Part shown: piece after piece, positions 17,576 through 26,076 of the stretch
Numbering within the stretch: the stretch's first letter is position 1
Layout of the letters: every line of letters starts with the position of its first letter
NCBI GenBank assembly: GCA_040776805.1
Contig: JAXGZS010000004.1
Coordinates: forward strand, 124,001-188,000
Reading direction: 5' to 3'
Source of the DNA: UBA7702 sp040776805
Lineage (GTDB): Bacteria > Bacillota > Dehalobacteriia > UBA7702
Length of the DNA stretch: 64,000 nucleotides
Program-made: the position numbers and the translations under genes
The notes under the pieces: model-generated
Told to the model about the DNA's origin: nothing
Databases searched by the model: none
Seen by the model: the letters and a program-made list of their open reading frames with translations, nothing else

Positions 17576-18166
17576 ATGGCACAAACTGAGGTAAAAAGCA
17601 TTTTGATCGCCGGCGTCGGCGGTCAGGGTACCGTACTCACCGCCCGGGTCTTATCCCGGCTGCTGCTGCAAAGGGGTTACGATATCAAAGTATCGGAAAT
17701 CCACGGCATGTCCCAACGGGGCGGCAGCGTCGTCACGCAGGTACGCTACGGCGATAAAGTCCATTCACCGATCATCGCGCCAAATAGCGCCGACGATATC
17801 ATCGGCTTTGAACTGCTGGAGGGCGTTCGCGCCCTGCCCTACCTCAAGGAGGGGGGCACCGTCATCGTCAACGAACAGAGAATCAAGCCCATGCCCGTGG
17901 TGATCGGCAAAGCCTCCTACCCCGACGACCTTGAAGACTTTCTCCGCCATTGCGGCGCGAACGTCAAACTGTTTGACGCCCATCTCCTGGCGATGAAAGC
18001 CGGCAACGCCAAATGCCTCAATATGGTGATGCTCGGCGCCTGGGCCAAAAATTCTGAATTGGGGTTTGAGGAAGAGGAATGCCTGAATACCGTCGCCGCC
18101 AACGTACCTCCCAAATTTTTGGAAGTCAACATCGACGGTTTCAAGAGAGGTTACCATGCCTGCTAA
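17576..18166 (+). CDS. iorB: Indolepyruvate:ferredoxin oxidoreductase, beta subunit
   Basis: Gamma-type domain subunit completing the IorAB heterodimer. 196 residues with the hallmark 'IAGVGGQGTVLTARVL' near the N-terminus and 'EIHGMSQRGGSVVTQVRYG', which contributes to CoA/active-site loops in the 2-oxoacid oxidoreductase superfamily. I use the ATG at 17576 directly after the iorA stop; a GTG nine bases earlier is possible. Its end overlaps a small zinc-ribbon gene by 11 bp. Confidence 0.95.
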   Translation: MAQTEVKSILIAGVGGQGTVLTARVLSRLLLQRGYDIKVSEIHGMSQRGGSVVTQVRYGDKVHSPIIAPNSADDIIGFELLEGVRALPYLKEGGTVIVNEQRIKPMPVVIGKASYPDDLEDFLRHCGANVKLFDAHLLAMKAGNAKCLNMVMLGAWAKNSELGFEEEECLNTVAANVPPKFLEVNIDGFKRGYHAC

Positions 18167-18422
18167 ACATATTTATCCGCCCTTTATCGACAAAGACAGC
18201 ATTCTTTGTTCCCGCTGCTTCGGTCCGTTGGCCGCCATTGAGCAGTACGGCGCCGGCGATAAGGGATACTGGTTCATCGCCCCCTGTAAACAATGCGGGG
18301 CGAAGATCAAGTGGTACCGGGATCATAACGGCGAAACGAAAGCCGACGGAGATCCGGAAAACGAGGAAAATGCCTTCGCATTTTATATGGAAGGCGATGA
18401 GATCGTCATGAAAGCCAAATAA
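18156..18422 (+). CDS. Small zinc-ribbon protein coupled to iorAB
   Basis: An 88-residue acidic protein with two CxxC knuckles (C18/C21 and C44/C47), consistent with one structural zinc. It begins inside iorB after AGAGAGG, with an 11-bp overlap that implies translational coupling. I do not recognise a named family. It could be an assembly or accessory factor for the Fe-S oxidoreductase, or simply a co-transcribed unknown. A strong terminator follows, making iorA-iorB-this gene one transcription unit. Confidence 0.75.
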   Translation: MPAKHIYPPFIDKDSILCSRCFGPLAAIEQYGAGDKGYWFIAPCKQCGAKIKWYRDHNGETKADGDPENEENAFAFYMEGDEIVMKAK

Positions 18423-18443
18423 GAAACGTGTTTTGCAACGTAC

Positions 18444-18492
18444 AAAGAGGGTGTCCCCCACGTCAAAAAGACTTGGGACACCCTCTTTCTTT
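18444..18492 (+). terminator. Strong terminator after the iorAB unit
   Basis: A 14-bp perfect stem, AAAGAGGGTGTCCC (18444-18457) with GGGACACCCTCTTT (18475-18488), followed by TCTTTTG. The stem starts and ends with A/T runs, so it could work in both directions. No gene is seen in 18493-18603. Confidence 0.85.
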
Positions 18493-18603
18493 TGAGGCGG
18501 AGTATGACGGCAAAAGGGCTGTGGCTTTTTCAGACTGAAAACGCCCTCTTCCAACCTGCTTCGCCTTTCCCGCTTCGTCTATTTTTGCGCTTTCGCTCAT
18601 AAA

Positions 18604-19413
18604 ATGAGAAAAAACAGGAAATCTGGTGCATCTTTTATGATCGTGATCCGTCTCACCGCTAAGGTCCTCCGGCGCTGCTGCGTTATGGTTGGGCTTCTCG
18701 TGGCGCTCCTTCTCTGCTTTACCTTGGTACCGGTTTTGAGACAATCCGTGGAACGTGTCGTAGCCGACGGGGAAAAACCCGTTTACGCCGTGGAACGCAG
18801 CGATAAGGTCCTTGCCCTCTCCTTCGACGCCTCCTGGGGCGCGACCCACACCGAGAATATTTTGGCCATTCTTGACGAATACGACGTCAAGACCACTTTC
18901 TTTTTGGTGAACTTATGGATTGAGGATTATCCCGAGCTCGTGGCGGAAATCGACCGGCGCGGCCATGAAATCGGCCTCCATTCTGCCACCCACCCCTATT
19001 TCACCTCCCTTTCCTCCGCAGAGATCACCGCAGAGATCCAGGCCAACGAGGAAGCGGTGAGGGAGATCACCGGCAAAACACCGACGGTCTTCCGCTTTCC
19101 CTACGGCGACTATAACAGTAACACCGTCAACACGATCCACAGCTTAGGCCTGGAGGCGATTCAATGGTCCGTGGACAGTCTTGACTGGCAAGAGCTCTCC
19201 GCCTCCGAAATTTCTCTCAGAATCTTGGATAGCGTGAACCCCGGCGCCATCATTTTAATGCACAACAACGGCGCTCATACGGCGGAGGCGCTGCGCACCG
19301 TCATTCCTTCCCTGCTGGGCGAAGGATACCGCATCGTCCCCGTCAGTGAGCTGCTCCTTACCGGCGATTACTATATTGATCAAAACGGCATCATGCGCAA
19401 GGGAGAATCATGA
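18604..19413 (+). CDS. pdaB: PdaB-like polysaccharide deacetylase
   Basis: Membrane-anchored NodB-homology (CE4) protein. In Bacillus, PdaB is a late sporulation protein needed to keep spore integrity. 269 residues: basic N-terminus, membrane helix at about 25-47, then the NodB domain. Motif 1 is 'SFDASWGATHT' (Asp75), which lacks the usual second Asp, as in PdaB; the metal histidines are H126 and H130 ('HSATHPYF'); motif 3 is 'FRFPYGDYN'; and 'ILMHNNG' closes the fold. No good Shine-Dalgarno precedes either the ATG at 18604 or the in-frame ATG at 18637, so the start is uncertain. Confidence 0.85.
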   Translation: MRKNRKSGASFMIVIRLTAKVLRRCCVMVGLLVALLLCFTLVPVLRQSVERVVADGEKPVYAVERSDKVLALSFDASWGATHTENILAILDEYDVKTTFFLVNLWIEDYPELVAEIDRRGHEIGLHSATHPYFTSLSSAEITAEIQANEEAVREITGKTPTVFRFPYGDYNSNTVNTIHSLGLEAIQWSVDSLDWQELSASEISLRILDSVNPGAIILMHNNGAHTAEALRTVIPSLLGEGYRIVPVSELLLTGDYYIDQNGIMRKGES

Positions 19414-19417
19414 CGTC

Positions 19418-19446
19418 TTGTCAAGGGCCGCAGTTTTGTCTATAAT
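19418..19446 (+). promoter_or_regulatory. Predicted sigma-A promoter
   Basis: TTGTCA (19418-19423), 17 bp, TATAAT (19441-19446): 5 of 6 and 6 of 6. It lies 30 bp before the ATG of the pyruvate-kinase C-domain gene. Confidence 0.7.
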
Positions 19447-19475
19447 GAGGAAAAAGGGAAAGGAGCCCAGCATTT

Positions 19476-20042
19476 ATGTTGTATTTTGAAAAACCCGGCC
19501 GGGAAAATACGGAACAAACCGTGGCCGAAGCCATCAAAGTTGCCAAAGAGCGGGGCATCGGGAAAATCATCGTCGCCTCCCATACCGGTGAAACGGCAAA
19601 GCTCTGCAAAGATTGCGGTCTTTCTGTCATCGTCGTCAGCCATCAGGCAGGCTTTCGGGAAAGAGGCGTTTTGGAGCTAAAGGAAGCCGCGCAAAGGGAG
19701 CTCACCGCCGCCGGAATGCAGATTTTAACTGCCACTCACTTTTTCGCCGGCGCCGACCGGGCCTTAAATCATAAATTCGGAGGAATTTACCCCGCGGAAT
19801 TGATGGCCCATACCCTGCGCATTTTGGGACAGGGCTTTAAAGTCTGCGTAGAAATCGCCGTGATGGCCATGGACGCCGGTTTGATCGGCCCCGAAGAGGA
19901 TGTGGTCACCGTGGGCGGCTCAGCCCAAGGCGCCGATACCGCCGTGGTGCTGACGCCGTCACATTCCCAAAATTTCTTCGATACCGATATCAAAGAAATC
20001 ATCTGTATGCCCAGGGGACATAAAAACAAACAAAAAGCATAG
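19476..20042 (+). CDS. Stand-alone pyruvate kinase C-terminal-like domain protein
   Basis: A 188-residue protein like the alpha/beta C-terminal domain of pyruvate kinase, without the catalytic barrel. Recognisable segments are 'NTEQTVAEAIKVAKERGIGKIIVASHTGETA' in part (residues about 11-40), and 'EIAVMAMDAGLIGPEEDVVTVGG' in part near residue 130. Such free-standing domains occur in clostridia and archaea; biochemical role unknown, possibly sensing phosphorylated sugars. AAAGGAG precedes the ATG. Monocistronic by its own promoter. Confidence 0.82.
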   Translation: MLYFEKPGRENTEQTVAEAIKVAKERGIGKIIVASHTGETAKLCKDCGLSVIVVSHQAGFRERGVLELKEAAQRELTAAGMQILTATHFFAGADRALNHKFGGIYPAELMAHTLRILGQGFKVCVEIAVMAMDAGLIGPEEDVVTVGGSAQGADTAVVLTPSHSQNFFDTDIKEIICMPRGHKNKQKA

Positions 20043-20224
20043 CAACGACCGTCACGGCGGCAAAGAGGTCTTTTATTGCAAAAATTCTCTACACATTGCG
20101 CAAAAAAGCCCCGTTGCGTCTTGGGCGGAATATGGTAAGATAAGGGTGTCGTTAGTGTTTTCATGTTTTACCCTTTTATCACTTTATTTCGTTTGTTTTG
20201 TTTTTGTTTTCAATTCCTAAAAGT

Positions 20225-20270
20225 TCAATAACCGCAAGGGGCCTTTCGTTATTTCAAACGGAAGGCTTTT
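20225..20270 (+). promoter_or_regulatory. Terminator/possible attenuator in the ade leader
   Basis: GCCTTTCGTT (20241-20250) pairs with AACGGAAGGC (20257-20266), loop ATTTCA, followed by TTTTGCTTTT: a rho-independent terminator. Just upstream, AATAAC (20227-20232) can pair with GTTATT (20248-20253), which would break this stem, so the two structures are mutually exclusive. It lies about 145 bp before ade. No purine-riboswitch core was found. A weak promoter (TTGCGT, 16 bp, TAAGAT at 20114-20141) precedes it. Confidence 0.5.
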
Positions 20271-20352
20271 GCTTTTGCCCGAAGCGACCTTTGCGCCGCC
20301 CCGGCAACGGCGGCTTTTCCTGAACCGCCTGCTTGATACGACGCTTTTTCAT
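20254..20352 (-). CDS. Possible 32-residue very basic peptide
   Basis: Minus-strand frame from ATG 20352, preceded by AGGAAAAAGGGAAA, encodes MKKRRIKQAVQEKPPLPGRR plus 12 residues; about one third of residues are Lys or Arg. It lies in the otherwise empty 20043-20413 gap, antisense to the ade leader hairpin. No family recognised. It could be chance in a purine-rich strand. Confidence 0.22.
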   Translation of the reverse strand: MKKRRIKQAVQEKPPLPGRRKGRFGQKQKPSV

Positions 20353-20413
20353 ATTGACTTTCCCTTTTTCCTCTGCTACCCTTAAACCATCAAAAAGGAA
20401 AGAGGGAACGCTG

Positions 20414-22084
20414 ATGCGCCATGCTGTCACCGCCGCCGCCCTGGGCCGGGAAAAGGGCGATTTGATTTTGAAAAACGGCCGTATGGTCAATGTTTTTACC
20501 GGTAAGCTCGAGAGACAAGACGTCCTCATCAAAGACGGCATCATCGCCTGCTGCGCCCAATGCGGTGAGGAGGAGGCGAAAGAAACTGTGGATCTTAAGG
20601 GCAAGTTTCTCCTGCCCGGTTTCATCGACGCCCACGTCCATATAGAAAGCTCCCATTTGACGCCGGTTCCCTTCGGCAACGCCCTTTTGGCCAAAGGCAC
20701 CACGGCGGTGATCGCCGATCCTCACGAAATCGCCAACACCGCCGGTGTGGAGGGCATCGCTTTTATGGTGGAAAACGCCAAAAAAGCGCCGATCGATATC
20801 TTTTTCATGGTACCTTCCTCGGTACCGGCGACGGCAATGGAGACCGCCGGCGCGGCCATCAATGCCGAAACCGTAGCAACGCTTTTAAAACGCTACCCGG
20901 AATTTCTCGGTTTGGGAGAACTGATGAATGTTCCCGGCACCTTAAAGGGCGATCCCGAAACCCTGGCTAAAATCGAAGCGGCCAAAGGCCGTTTCTTAGA
21001 CGGCCATTTCCCCATGGGCGGCGGACGCCCCCTCATGGCCTACGCCGCAAGCGGCGTCAGCTCCGACCACGAGTCGGTAACCGCGCAAGAAGCCGCGGAA
21101 AAAATTGCCGCGGGCCTCACTGTTTTTATCCGGGAGGGCAGTTCCGCCAAAAATCTTGAAGAGCTCCTGGGCGCCGTCGATGATCATAACCACAGCCGCT
21201 TTTGTTTCTGCGCCGACGATATCAACGCCAGCGACATCGAAGCCCACGGCGATATCTTAAACTGCGTCAGAAAAGCGGTAAACCTCGGGTTCAACCCGTT
21301 TTACGCCGTGGAAATGGCCACAATCAACCCGGCGCGGCATTACCGTCTTGAGGGCCGCGGCGCCATTGCCCCGGGCTACCTCGCCGACCTCGTGATCGTC
21401 GATGATCTCAAAACCTTCGCCATCGACAGCATTTATAAAAACGGGAAAAAGGGCGTCCCCGGAAAGGAACAGGAAAAAACGCGGTTTGGCGCCTTTACCC
21501 TGAAAAACAAGAATTTTTCCTTCCCCACCATGGGAGAGCAGCAAAAGGCCCGGGTCATCAAGGTCTTTGACGGACAACTGATCACCGAGGAACGCGTCTA
21601 TACCAAAAAAGAGCTGGCGGAACATGAGGATATCGCCCTGCTTTGCGTCGTGGAGCGCTACGGCAAAAACGGCAATCTGGCCTACGCCCTCGTGGAAGGA
21701 TTCGGCCTGCGAGAGGGCGCCCTGGCCTCTTCCGTCGCCCACGACAGTCACAACCTGTTGATCTTAGCCAAAACAGAGGCGGATTTCGCCTGCGCGGCGG
21801 AAAGGATGGAGCAGCTCGGCGGCGGCATGACCGTCACGGCAAAAAACCGCCTTTTGGCCGAAATGGCGCTACCCATCGCCGGTCTCATGGCGGAAGAAGA
21901 CGCGGCCACGGTGGCCGCCAAAGAACAAGCCCTGACCAAAGCCGCCAAAGAGCTGGGCGTTGTTTTGAACTCCCCCTTTATGACCTTATCCTTCCTGGCC
22001 CTGCCGGTGATTCCTCACTTAAAACTCACGGACAAAGGCCTCTTTGACGTCAACAAATTCGACTTTACACCCCTTTACTTCTAA
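20414..22084 (+). CDS. ade: Adenine deaminase
   Basis: Deaminates adenine to hypoxanthine plus ammonia in purine salvage. 556 residues of the amidohydrolase superfamily with metal ligands H74 and H76 ('DAHVHIESSH'), 'TTAVIADPHEIANT', 'SDHESVT', the 'FCADDINASDI' block, and the C-terminal 'SVAHDSHNL' segment typical of Ade. I chose the ATG at 20414 (MRHAVTAAALGREKGD), preceded by AGAGGG; the longer frame has no family likeness. It has its own terminator. Confidence 0.95.
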   Translation: MRHAVTAAALGREKGDLILKNGRMVNVFTGKLERQDVLIKDGIIACCAQCGEEEAKETVDLKGKFLLPGFIDAHVHIESSHLTPVPFGNALLAKGTTAVIADPHEIANTAGVEGIAFMVENAKKAPIDIFFMVPSSVPATAMETAGAAINAETVATLLKRYPEFLGLGELMNVPGTLKGDPETLAKIEAAKGRFLDGHFPMGGGRPLMAYAASGVSSDHESVTAQEAAEKIAAGLTVFIREGSSAKNLEELLGAVDDHNHSRFCFCADDINASDIEAHGDILNCVRKAVNLGFNPFYAVEMATINPARHYRLEGRGAIAPGYLADLVIVDDLKTFAIDSIYKNGKKGVPGKEQEKTRFGAFTLKNKNFSFPTMGEQQKARVIKVFDGQLITEERVYTKKELAEHEDIALLCVVERYGKNGNLAYALVEGFGLREGALASSVAHDSHNLLILAKTEADFACAAERMEQLGGGMTVTAKNRLLAEMALPIAGLMAEEDAATVAAKEQALTKAAKELGVVLNSPFMTLSFLALPVIPHLKLTDKGLFDVNKFDFTPLYF

Positions 22085-22173
22085 CCGTAGGCATACGCCG
22101 CGCGCTTTTTTCCTTTTATGAGCTTTTTCGCCAATAAAACAAACTTACCGGGCAATTTAACCGTATCCTTAGC

Positions 22174-22212
22174 AAGAGAGCATTTTTCGCGATGAAGAAT
22201 GCTCTCTTTATT
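22174..22212 (+). terminator. Terminator of ade
   Basis: AAGAGAGCATT... (from 22174) pairs with ...AATGCTCTCTT (to 22208) and is followed by TATTCTTTATTC. The remaining gap 22213-22373 holds no recognised element. Confidence 0.8.
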
Positions 22213-22373
22213 CTTTATTCTTTATCAGAACACGGGCCTTTGAGAAAGAGGGCGCCTCCTGCTTTTTCTGCTTCCTTCTATGATACCTGGATAAAGCCGA
22301 AAAGCCGCTGCCGTAAGGCATATTTTTGAAAACCCCTCATAGGATGAAGCAATCGCCATAAAGAAGGTGCCTT

Positions 22374-24035
22374 ATGCACAAAATGGATTACCGCGCCGCC
22401 TGGGATTGCTGGCATCGCAAGGCCGACGCCGCGACCAGGCAGGAACTGGAGACGTTAAGCGACGCCCAACGAGAGGAGCGGTTTTATTGCGGTCTTGCTT
22501 TCGGCACCGGCGGCCTCCGGGGAGAAACCGGCGTTGGCAGTAACCGCGTCAACCGTTACACCATTCGCCAGGCGGCGGCGGGTACGGCCCGTTGGCTACA
22601 ATCGACACTGCCGGCCAAAGAGCTGCAAAAAGGCGTGCTCATCACCTTTGATACCAGGACAGACTCGGCTGCTTTCGCCCTGGAAGCGGCGCTAAGCTTC
22701 TGCGCCTTCATGATTCCCGCCTATCTTTTCGACGCCCCCGCTCCCGTACCGCTGCTTTCCTTTACGCTGAAAAGAGAAGATTACCTTTGCGGCATTGCCA
22801 TTACCGCCAGCCACAATCCCCCAAACCACAATGGCTTTAAACTCTATAACCAGCAAGGCGGCCAGCTGGTGCCGACAGAGGCGGCAAAAATCGCCCCCTA
22901 TATCGAAGAAACCGACCCCTTCGCCCTGGCGACACCCTCAGAGCCAAACATAAAACAACTGCTTCATTTCACCGGTCAGGCGGAAAACGCCGCCTATCTC
23001 TCGGCGCTCACCAGGCGTAAAGTTAAAGATTCCCCCCTGACCGTGGTAGCCACACCCCTCCACGGCGCAGCCAAAAGGCTGTTGCCCGCGGCCCTCAAAA
23101 AAACGGGGCATCACGTTTTAACCGTCCCGGCCCAGGAGATTTGCGACGGTTCTTTTGCCACGGTAACGACACCGAACCCGGAAGACCCCGCTGTTTTTGC
23201 CCGGGCGGAAAAAGTCGGAAAAGAAAACCACGCCGATCTGCTTTTCGCCACTGATCCCGACGGCGACCGCTGCGGCGTTGCCGTCAAAGAACAAAACCGC
23301 TATGTCCCTCTCTCCGGTAACGAAGTCGGCGCCCTGCTCATCGATTATCTGCTCCGCCGGGACGCGGGCCGCCTCCCCGCCGACGCCTATATTGTAAAAA
23401 CCGTGGTCAGCGGCAATTTGGCCGTTAAAATCGCTGCTCACCATAACGTTCCCACACGGATTACGCCAACGGGCTTCAAATACATCGGTGAAGCCCTGCT
23501 CAAAAAAGAGAACGGTGCCTTCCTCGCGGGCTATGAAGAAAGCGGCGGCTTTCTCGCGGGGAACCACGCCGCGGACAAAGACGGCATTTTCACCGCGGTG
23601 CTTTTGGCGGAAGCGGCGGCTTTTTACAAAAAACAAAACATGACCCTCATCGACGCCGTCCATGCACTTTACGCTGTTTACGGCTATGAAAAAAGCGTCA
23701 CGGAGACCTTCCTTTTCCCCAGCAAAGACGGCGCGCGGCGGAAAGCGGCCTGCTTGGAATATTTCGCAGAACAGGCCCAGACCGGCGCCGCCCGAAGGGA
23801 AAAAGTCGCCGGGGATACGCTGCTCTTTTATTTTGGGGAAGAAATCAGAACGGCCCTGCGCCCCTCGGGCACAGAGCCGAAATTAAAACTCTATTTTACC
23901 GTCAGCGGTGATGATGAAAAGGATGCCGACGTCAAACTGGCTGAAGTCAAAAATCGCTTTTTACCGCTGATCACGGCGTTTTTACCGGAAAACAGTGATG
24001 TTCCTCATTCCGCAAACAGCGGTGTCGAGAGATAG
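22374..24035 (+). CDS. pgcA: Phosphohexomutase (phosphoglucomutase/phosphomannomutase)
   Basis: Alpha-D-phosphohexomutase interconverting sugar 1- and 6-phosphates, supplying glucose-1-phosphate for glycans such as the dTDP-rhamnose made by the rfb genes in this window. 553 residues, typical of the PgcA group. N-terminal 'FGTGGLRGETGVGSNR', phosphoserine loop 'TASHNPPNHNG' (Ser146), metal loop 'DPDGDR', sugar loop 'GYEESGGF', and C-terminal phosphate loop 'RPSGTEPKLKLYF'. GAAGGTG precedes the ATG. Its 3' end overlaps the convergent cysK by 31 bp. Confidence 0.94.
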   Translation: MHKMDYRAAWDCWHRKADAATRQELETLSDAQREERFYCGLAFGTGGLRGETGVGSNRVNRYTIRQAAAGTARWLQSTLPAKELQKGVLITFDTRTDSAAFALEAALSFCAFMIPAYLFDAPAPVPLLSFTLKREDYLCGIAITASHNPPNHNGFKLYNQQGGQLVPTEAAKIAPYIEETDPFALATPSEPNIKQLLHFTGQAENAAYLSALTRRKVKDSPLTVVATPLHGAAKRLLPAALKKTGHHVLTVPAQEICDGSFATVTTPNPEDPAVFARAEKVGKENHADLLFATDPDGDRCGVAVKEQNRYVPLSGNEVGALLIDYLLRRDAGRLPADAYIVKTVVSGNLAVKIAAHHNVPTRITPTGFKYIGEALLKKENGAFLAGYEESGGFLAGNHAADKDGIFTAVLLAEAAAFYKKQNMTLIDAVHALYAVYGYEKSVTETFLFPSKDGARRKAACLEYFAEQAQTGAARREKVAGDTLLFYFGEEIRTALRPSGTEPKLKLYFTVSGDDEKDADVKLAEVKNRFLPLITAFLPENSDVPHSANSGVER

Positions 24036-24937
24036 CGGTCGCCGGTGTCGGGCAAAAGCGTGACCACGGTTTTGCCGGCGTTTTCTTGCCGTCTGGCAAT
24101 GGCCATGGCGGCAAACAGCGCCGCTCCCCCGGAGATTCCCACCAAAACGCCTTCCCTGCGGCCAAGTTCTCGGGCAGCGGCGGTGGCTTCCTCCTCGGTC
24201 ACGGTGAAAATCTCGTCATAGATCGCGGTATCGAGAATTTCGGGAACAAAGTTGGCGCCAATGCCTTGAATGCCGTGGGGTCCGGCATAACCCTTCGAAA
24301 GCAGGGGGGAGGAGGCCGGTTCCACGGCAACCACCTTGATATCGGGGTTTTGTTCTTTCAAATAGCGGCCCGCGCCGGTAATTGTGCCGCCGGTGCCGAC
24401 GCCGGCGACGAAGAAATCGATTTTCCCCGCGCTGTCCCGCCAAATCTCCGGCCCTGTGGTTTCATAGTGGGCTTGGGCATTGGCGGGATTTCCAAATTGA
24501 CCGGGCATAAAACTGTGGGGAATCGCCGCCGTTAAGGCCAGGGCCTCCTCAATGGCGCCCTGCATACCCTTGCTGCCCTGGGTCAGGATAAGCTCCGCGC
24601 CGTAGGCCCTCATCAGGGAACGCCGCTCCTCACTCATGGAATCGGGCATCACGATCAGCACGCGGTAGCCTTTGGCGCAGCCGACGGCGGCCAGGCCGAT
24701 GCCGGTGTTCCCCGAGGTGGGCTCGATGATGACACTGTCTTTTTGCAGCAGGCCTCGCTTTTCAGCGTCAGCGATCATGGCGGAGGCAATGCGGTCTTTG
24801 GCGGAACCGGCGGGATTCAGGTATTCTAATTTGGCCAAAAGGCGGCCGGAAATACCCTTCATCTGTTCCAAACGGTTTAATTCCAAAAGTGGCGTGTTGC
24901 CGATCAGTTCTTCCATGGATTGATAAATACGCGTCAT
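24005..24937 (-). CDS. cysK: Cysteine synthase A
   Basis: PLP enzyme forming L-cysteine from O-acetylserine and sulfide. 310 residues. PLP lysine K47 in 'NPAGSAKDR', phosphate loop 'TSGNTGIGLA', substrate loop 'GTGGTITGAGRYL', and 'GISGGAALFAA'. Good GGAGG before the ATG at 24937. It diverges from an amino-acid ABC transporter, suggesting that the transporter may carry a sulfur amino acid; this is context only. Confidence 0.96.
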   Translation of the reverse strand: MTRIYQSMEELIGNTPLLELNRLEQMKGISGRLLAKLEYLNPAGSAKDRIASAMIADAEKRGLLQKDSVIIEPTSGNTGIGLAAVGCAKGYRVLIVMPDSMSEERRSLMRAYGAELILTQGSKGMQGAIEEALALTAAIPHSFMPGQFGNPANAQAHYETTGPEIWRDSAGKIDFFVAGVGTGGTITGAGRYLKEQNPDIKVVAVEPASSPLLSKGYAGPHGIQGIGANFVPEILDTAIYDEIFTVTEEEATAAARELGRREGVLVGISGGAALFAAMAIARRQENAGKTVVTLLPDTGDRYLSTPLFAE

Positions 24938-24982
24938 CTCGTCTCCTCCTCTGCCTTGATCAATGTCATCTTTGCTCGTTTC

Positions 24983-25011
24983 ACTGTACCACGAAATCTA
25001 TGACGGCGCAA
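24983..25011 (-). promoter_or_regulatory. Possible cysK promoter
   Basis: Minus strand TTGCGC (25006-25011), 17 bp, TACAGT (24983-24988). Both boxes are imperfect. A palindromic box at 25030-25041 lies just upstream, a position suited to an activator. Confidence 0.35.
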
Positions 25012-25029
25012 GATCAAAAAAATCAATCA

Positions 25030-25120
25030 TATGCAAGCATACAGTAATGTATTCATTTTCGCCCTTGATATACCCGGTTTTCCGGAAAAAAGGCGGTTTT
25101 TCACTGTTTACGCTTGCATA
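25030..25120. promoter_or_regulatory. Paired palindromic boxes between cysK and the ABC transporter
   Basis: TATGCAAGCATA (25030-25041) is a TATGC-N2-GCATA palindrome. A second copy, TACGCTTGCATA (25109-25120), differs by one base from its reverse complement. Centres are 79 bp apart in the divergent region. The second overlaps a candidate promoter for the transporter (TTGCAT 25114-25119, 16 bp, TATCAT 25136-25141). This looks like the binding site of a shared regulator. Confidence 0.5.
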
Positions 25121-25198
25121 ATTTCGATAATATGATATCATAGTTAGTGACTTAACATCTGATAAAAGCATGTATCATAGATAAAAAGGAGCTAAATA

Positions 25199-25999
25199 AT
25201 GAAAAAAATTCTCGCACTTTTGCTCACCGCGCTTTGCTGTATCGCGCTGCTGACCGCCTGCGGTTCCGACAAAAAGGAAACCGCCGCCAACGATGACGGC
25301 ACTTTCGTTTTCAAACACGGCTTTGACATGGATTATCCGCCTTATTCCTATCGCACCGACGAAGGGGAAATCGGCGGCTTCGATGTGGAAATGGCCAAAG
25401 CTGTCTGCAATTATCTCGGTTGGGAATATGAATCCGTTCCCTTCAACTGGGATGCCAAAGACGCTGAATTGGAATCCGGCGCCTGTGACTGCATCTGGTC
25501 CGGGTTTACCCTCAACGGTCGGGAAGACGATTACTGCTGGTCCGTTCCGTATTCCGATAACACCCAGGTCATTTTGATACCGGAGAAATCCGATATCAAA
25601 ACCCTTGATGACCTCAAGGGCAAGACCGTCGGCGTTCAGGTCGCCACTTCCGCTTTGGACTTGCTCCAAGGCGATGAAAAAGAACTTGCCGACACTTTTG
25701 CCGCGTTGAATCAGTATGACACCTATACCAGCGCTTTTGCTGATCTCCAGGCCGGTGCGATCCAGGCCGTGGCCATCGACATTACCGTGGCCAATTACTT
25801 CATGCAAAAAACCGAAGGTTTCAAACTCCTTGATGAAACCCTCAGCACCGAACAGTACGCCATCGGCTTCCGGCTCAGCGATACCGAACTTCGCGATCAG
25901 GTGAATGAAGCCCTGGCCGCCCTCGCTGCCGACGGCACCGTGGCTAAAATCGCCGAAAAATATCCGGAAATCGCCGATCAGATCACCCTCGGCAAATAA
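25199..25999 (+). CDS. Amino-acid ABC transporter, substrate-binding lipoprotein
   Basis: Family 3 extracellular solute-binding protein. Signal peptide with lipobox LTAC ending at Cys21, then 'GFDMDYPPYSYRTDEGEIGGFDVEMAKAV' in part (residues about 41-65), 'KTVGVQVATSALDLL' and 'AIGFRLSDTELRDQVNEAL'. 266 residues. AAAGGAGC precedes the ATG. First gene of a binding protein-permease-ATPase operon; ligand likely a polar amino acid or cystine, judged from family and the adjacent cysK, not from binding residues. Confidence 0.92.
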   Translation: MKKILALLLTALCCIALLTACGSDKKETAANDDGTFVFKHGFDMDYPPYSYRTDEGEIGGFDVEMAKAVCNYLGWEYESVPFNWDAKDAELESGACDCIWSGFTLNGREDDYCWSVPYSDNTQVILIPEKSDIKTLDDLKGKTVGVQVATSALDLLQGDEKELADTFAALNQYDTYTSAFADLQAGAIQAVAIDITVANYFMQKTEGFKLLDETLSTEQYAIGFRLSDTELRDQVNEALAALAADGTVAKIAEKYPEIADQITLGK

Positions 26000-26076
26000 T
26001 TTCGGTTGATCCGTAGTAAGGATTTTACAGGCATTGGGCCGTTTCGGTTCAATGCCTGTTGCGTAGGGGAAGCAAA

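Noticed and set aside
20043..20413. Purine riboswitch before ade
   Set aside because: No three-way-junction core sequences were found; only a terminator-type hairpin is visible.
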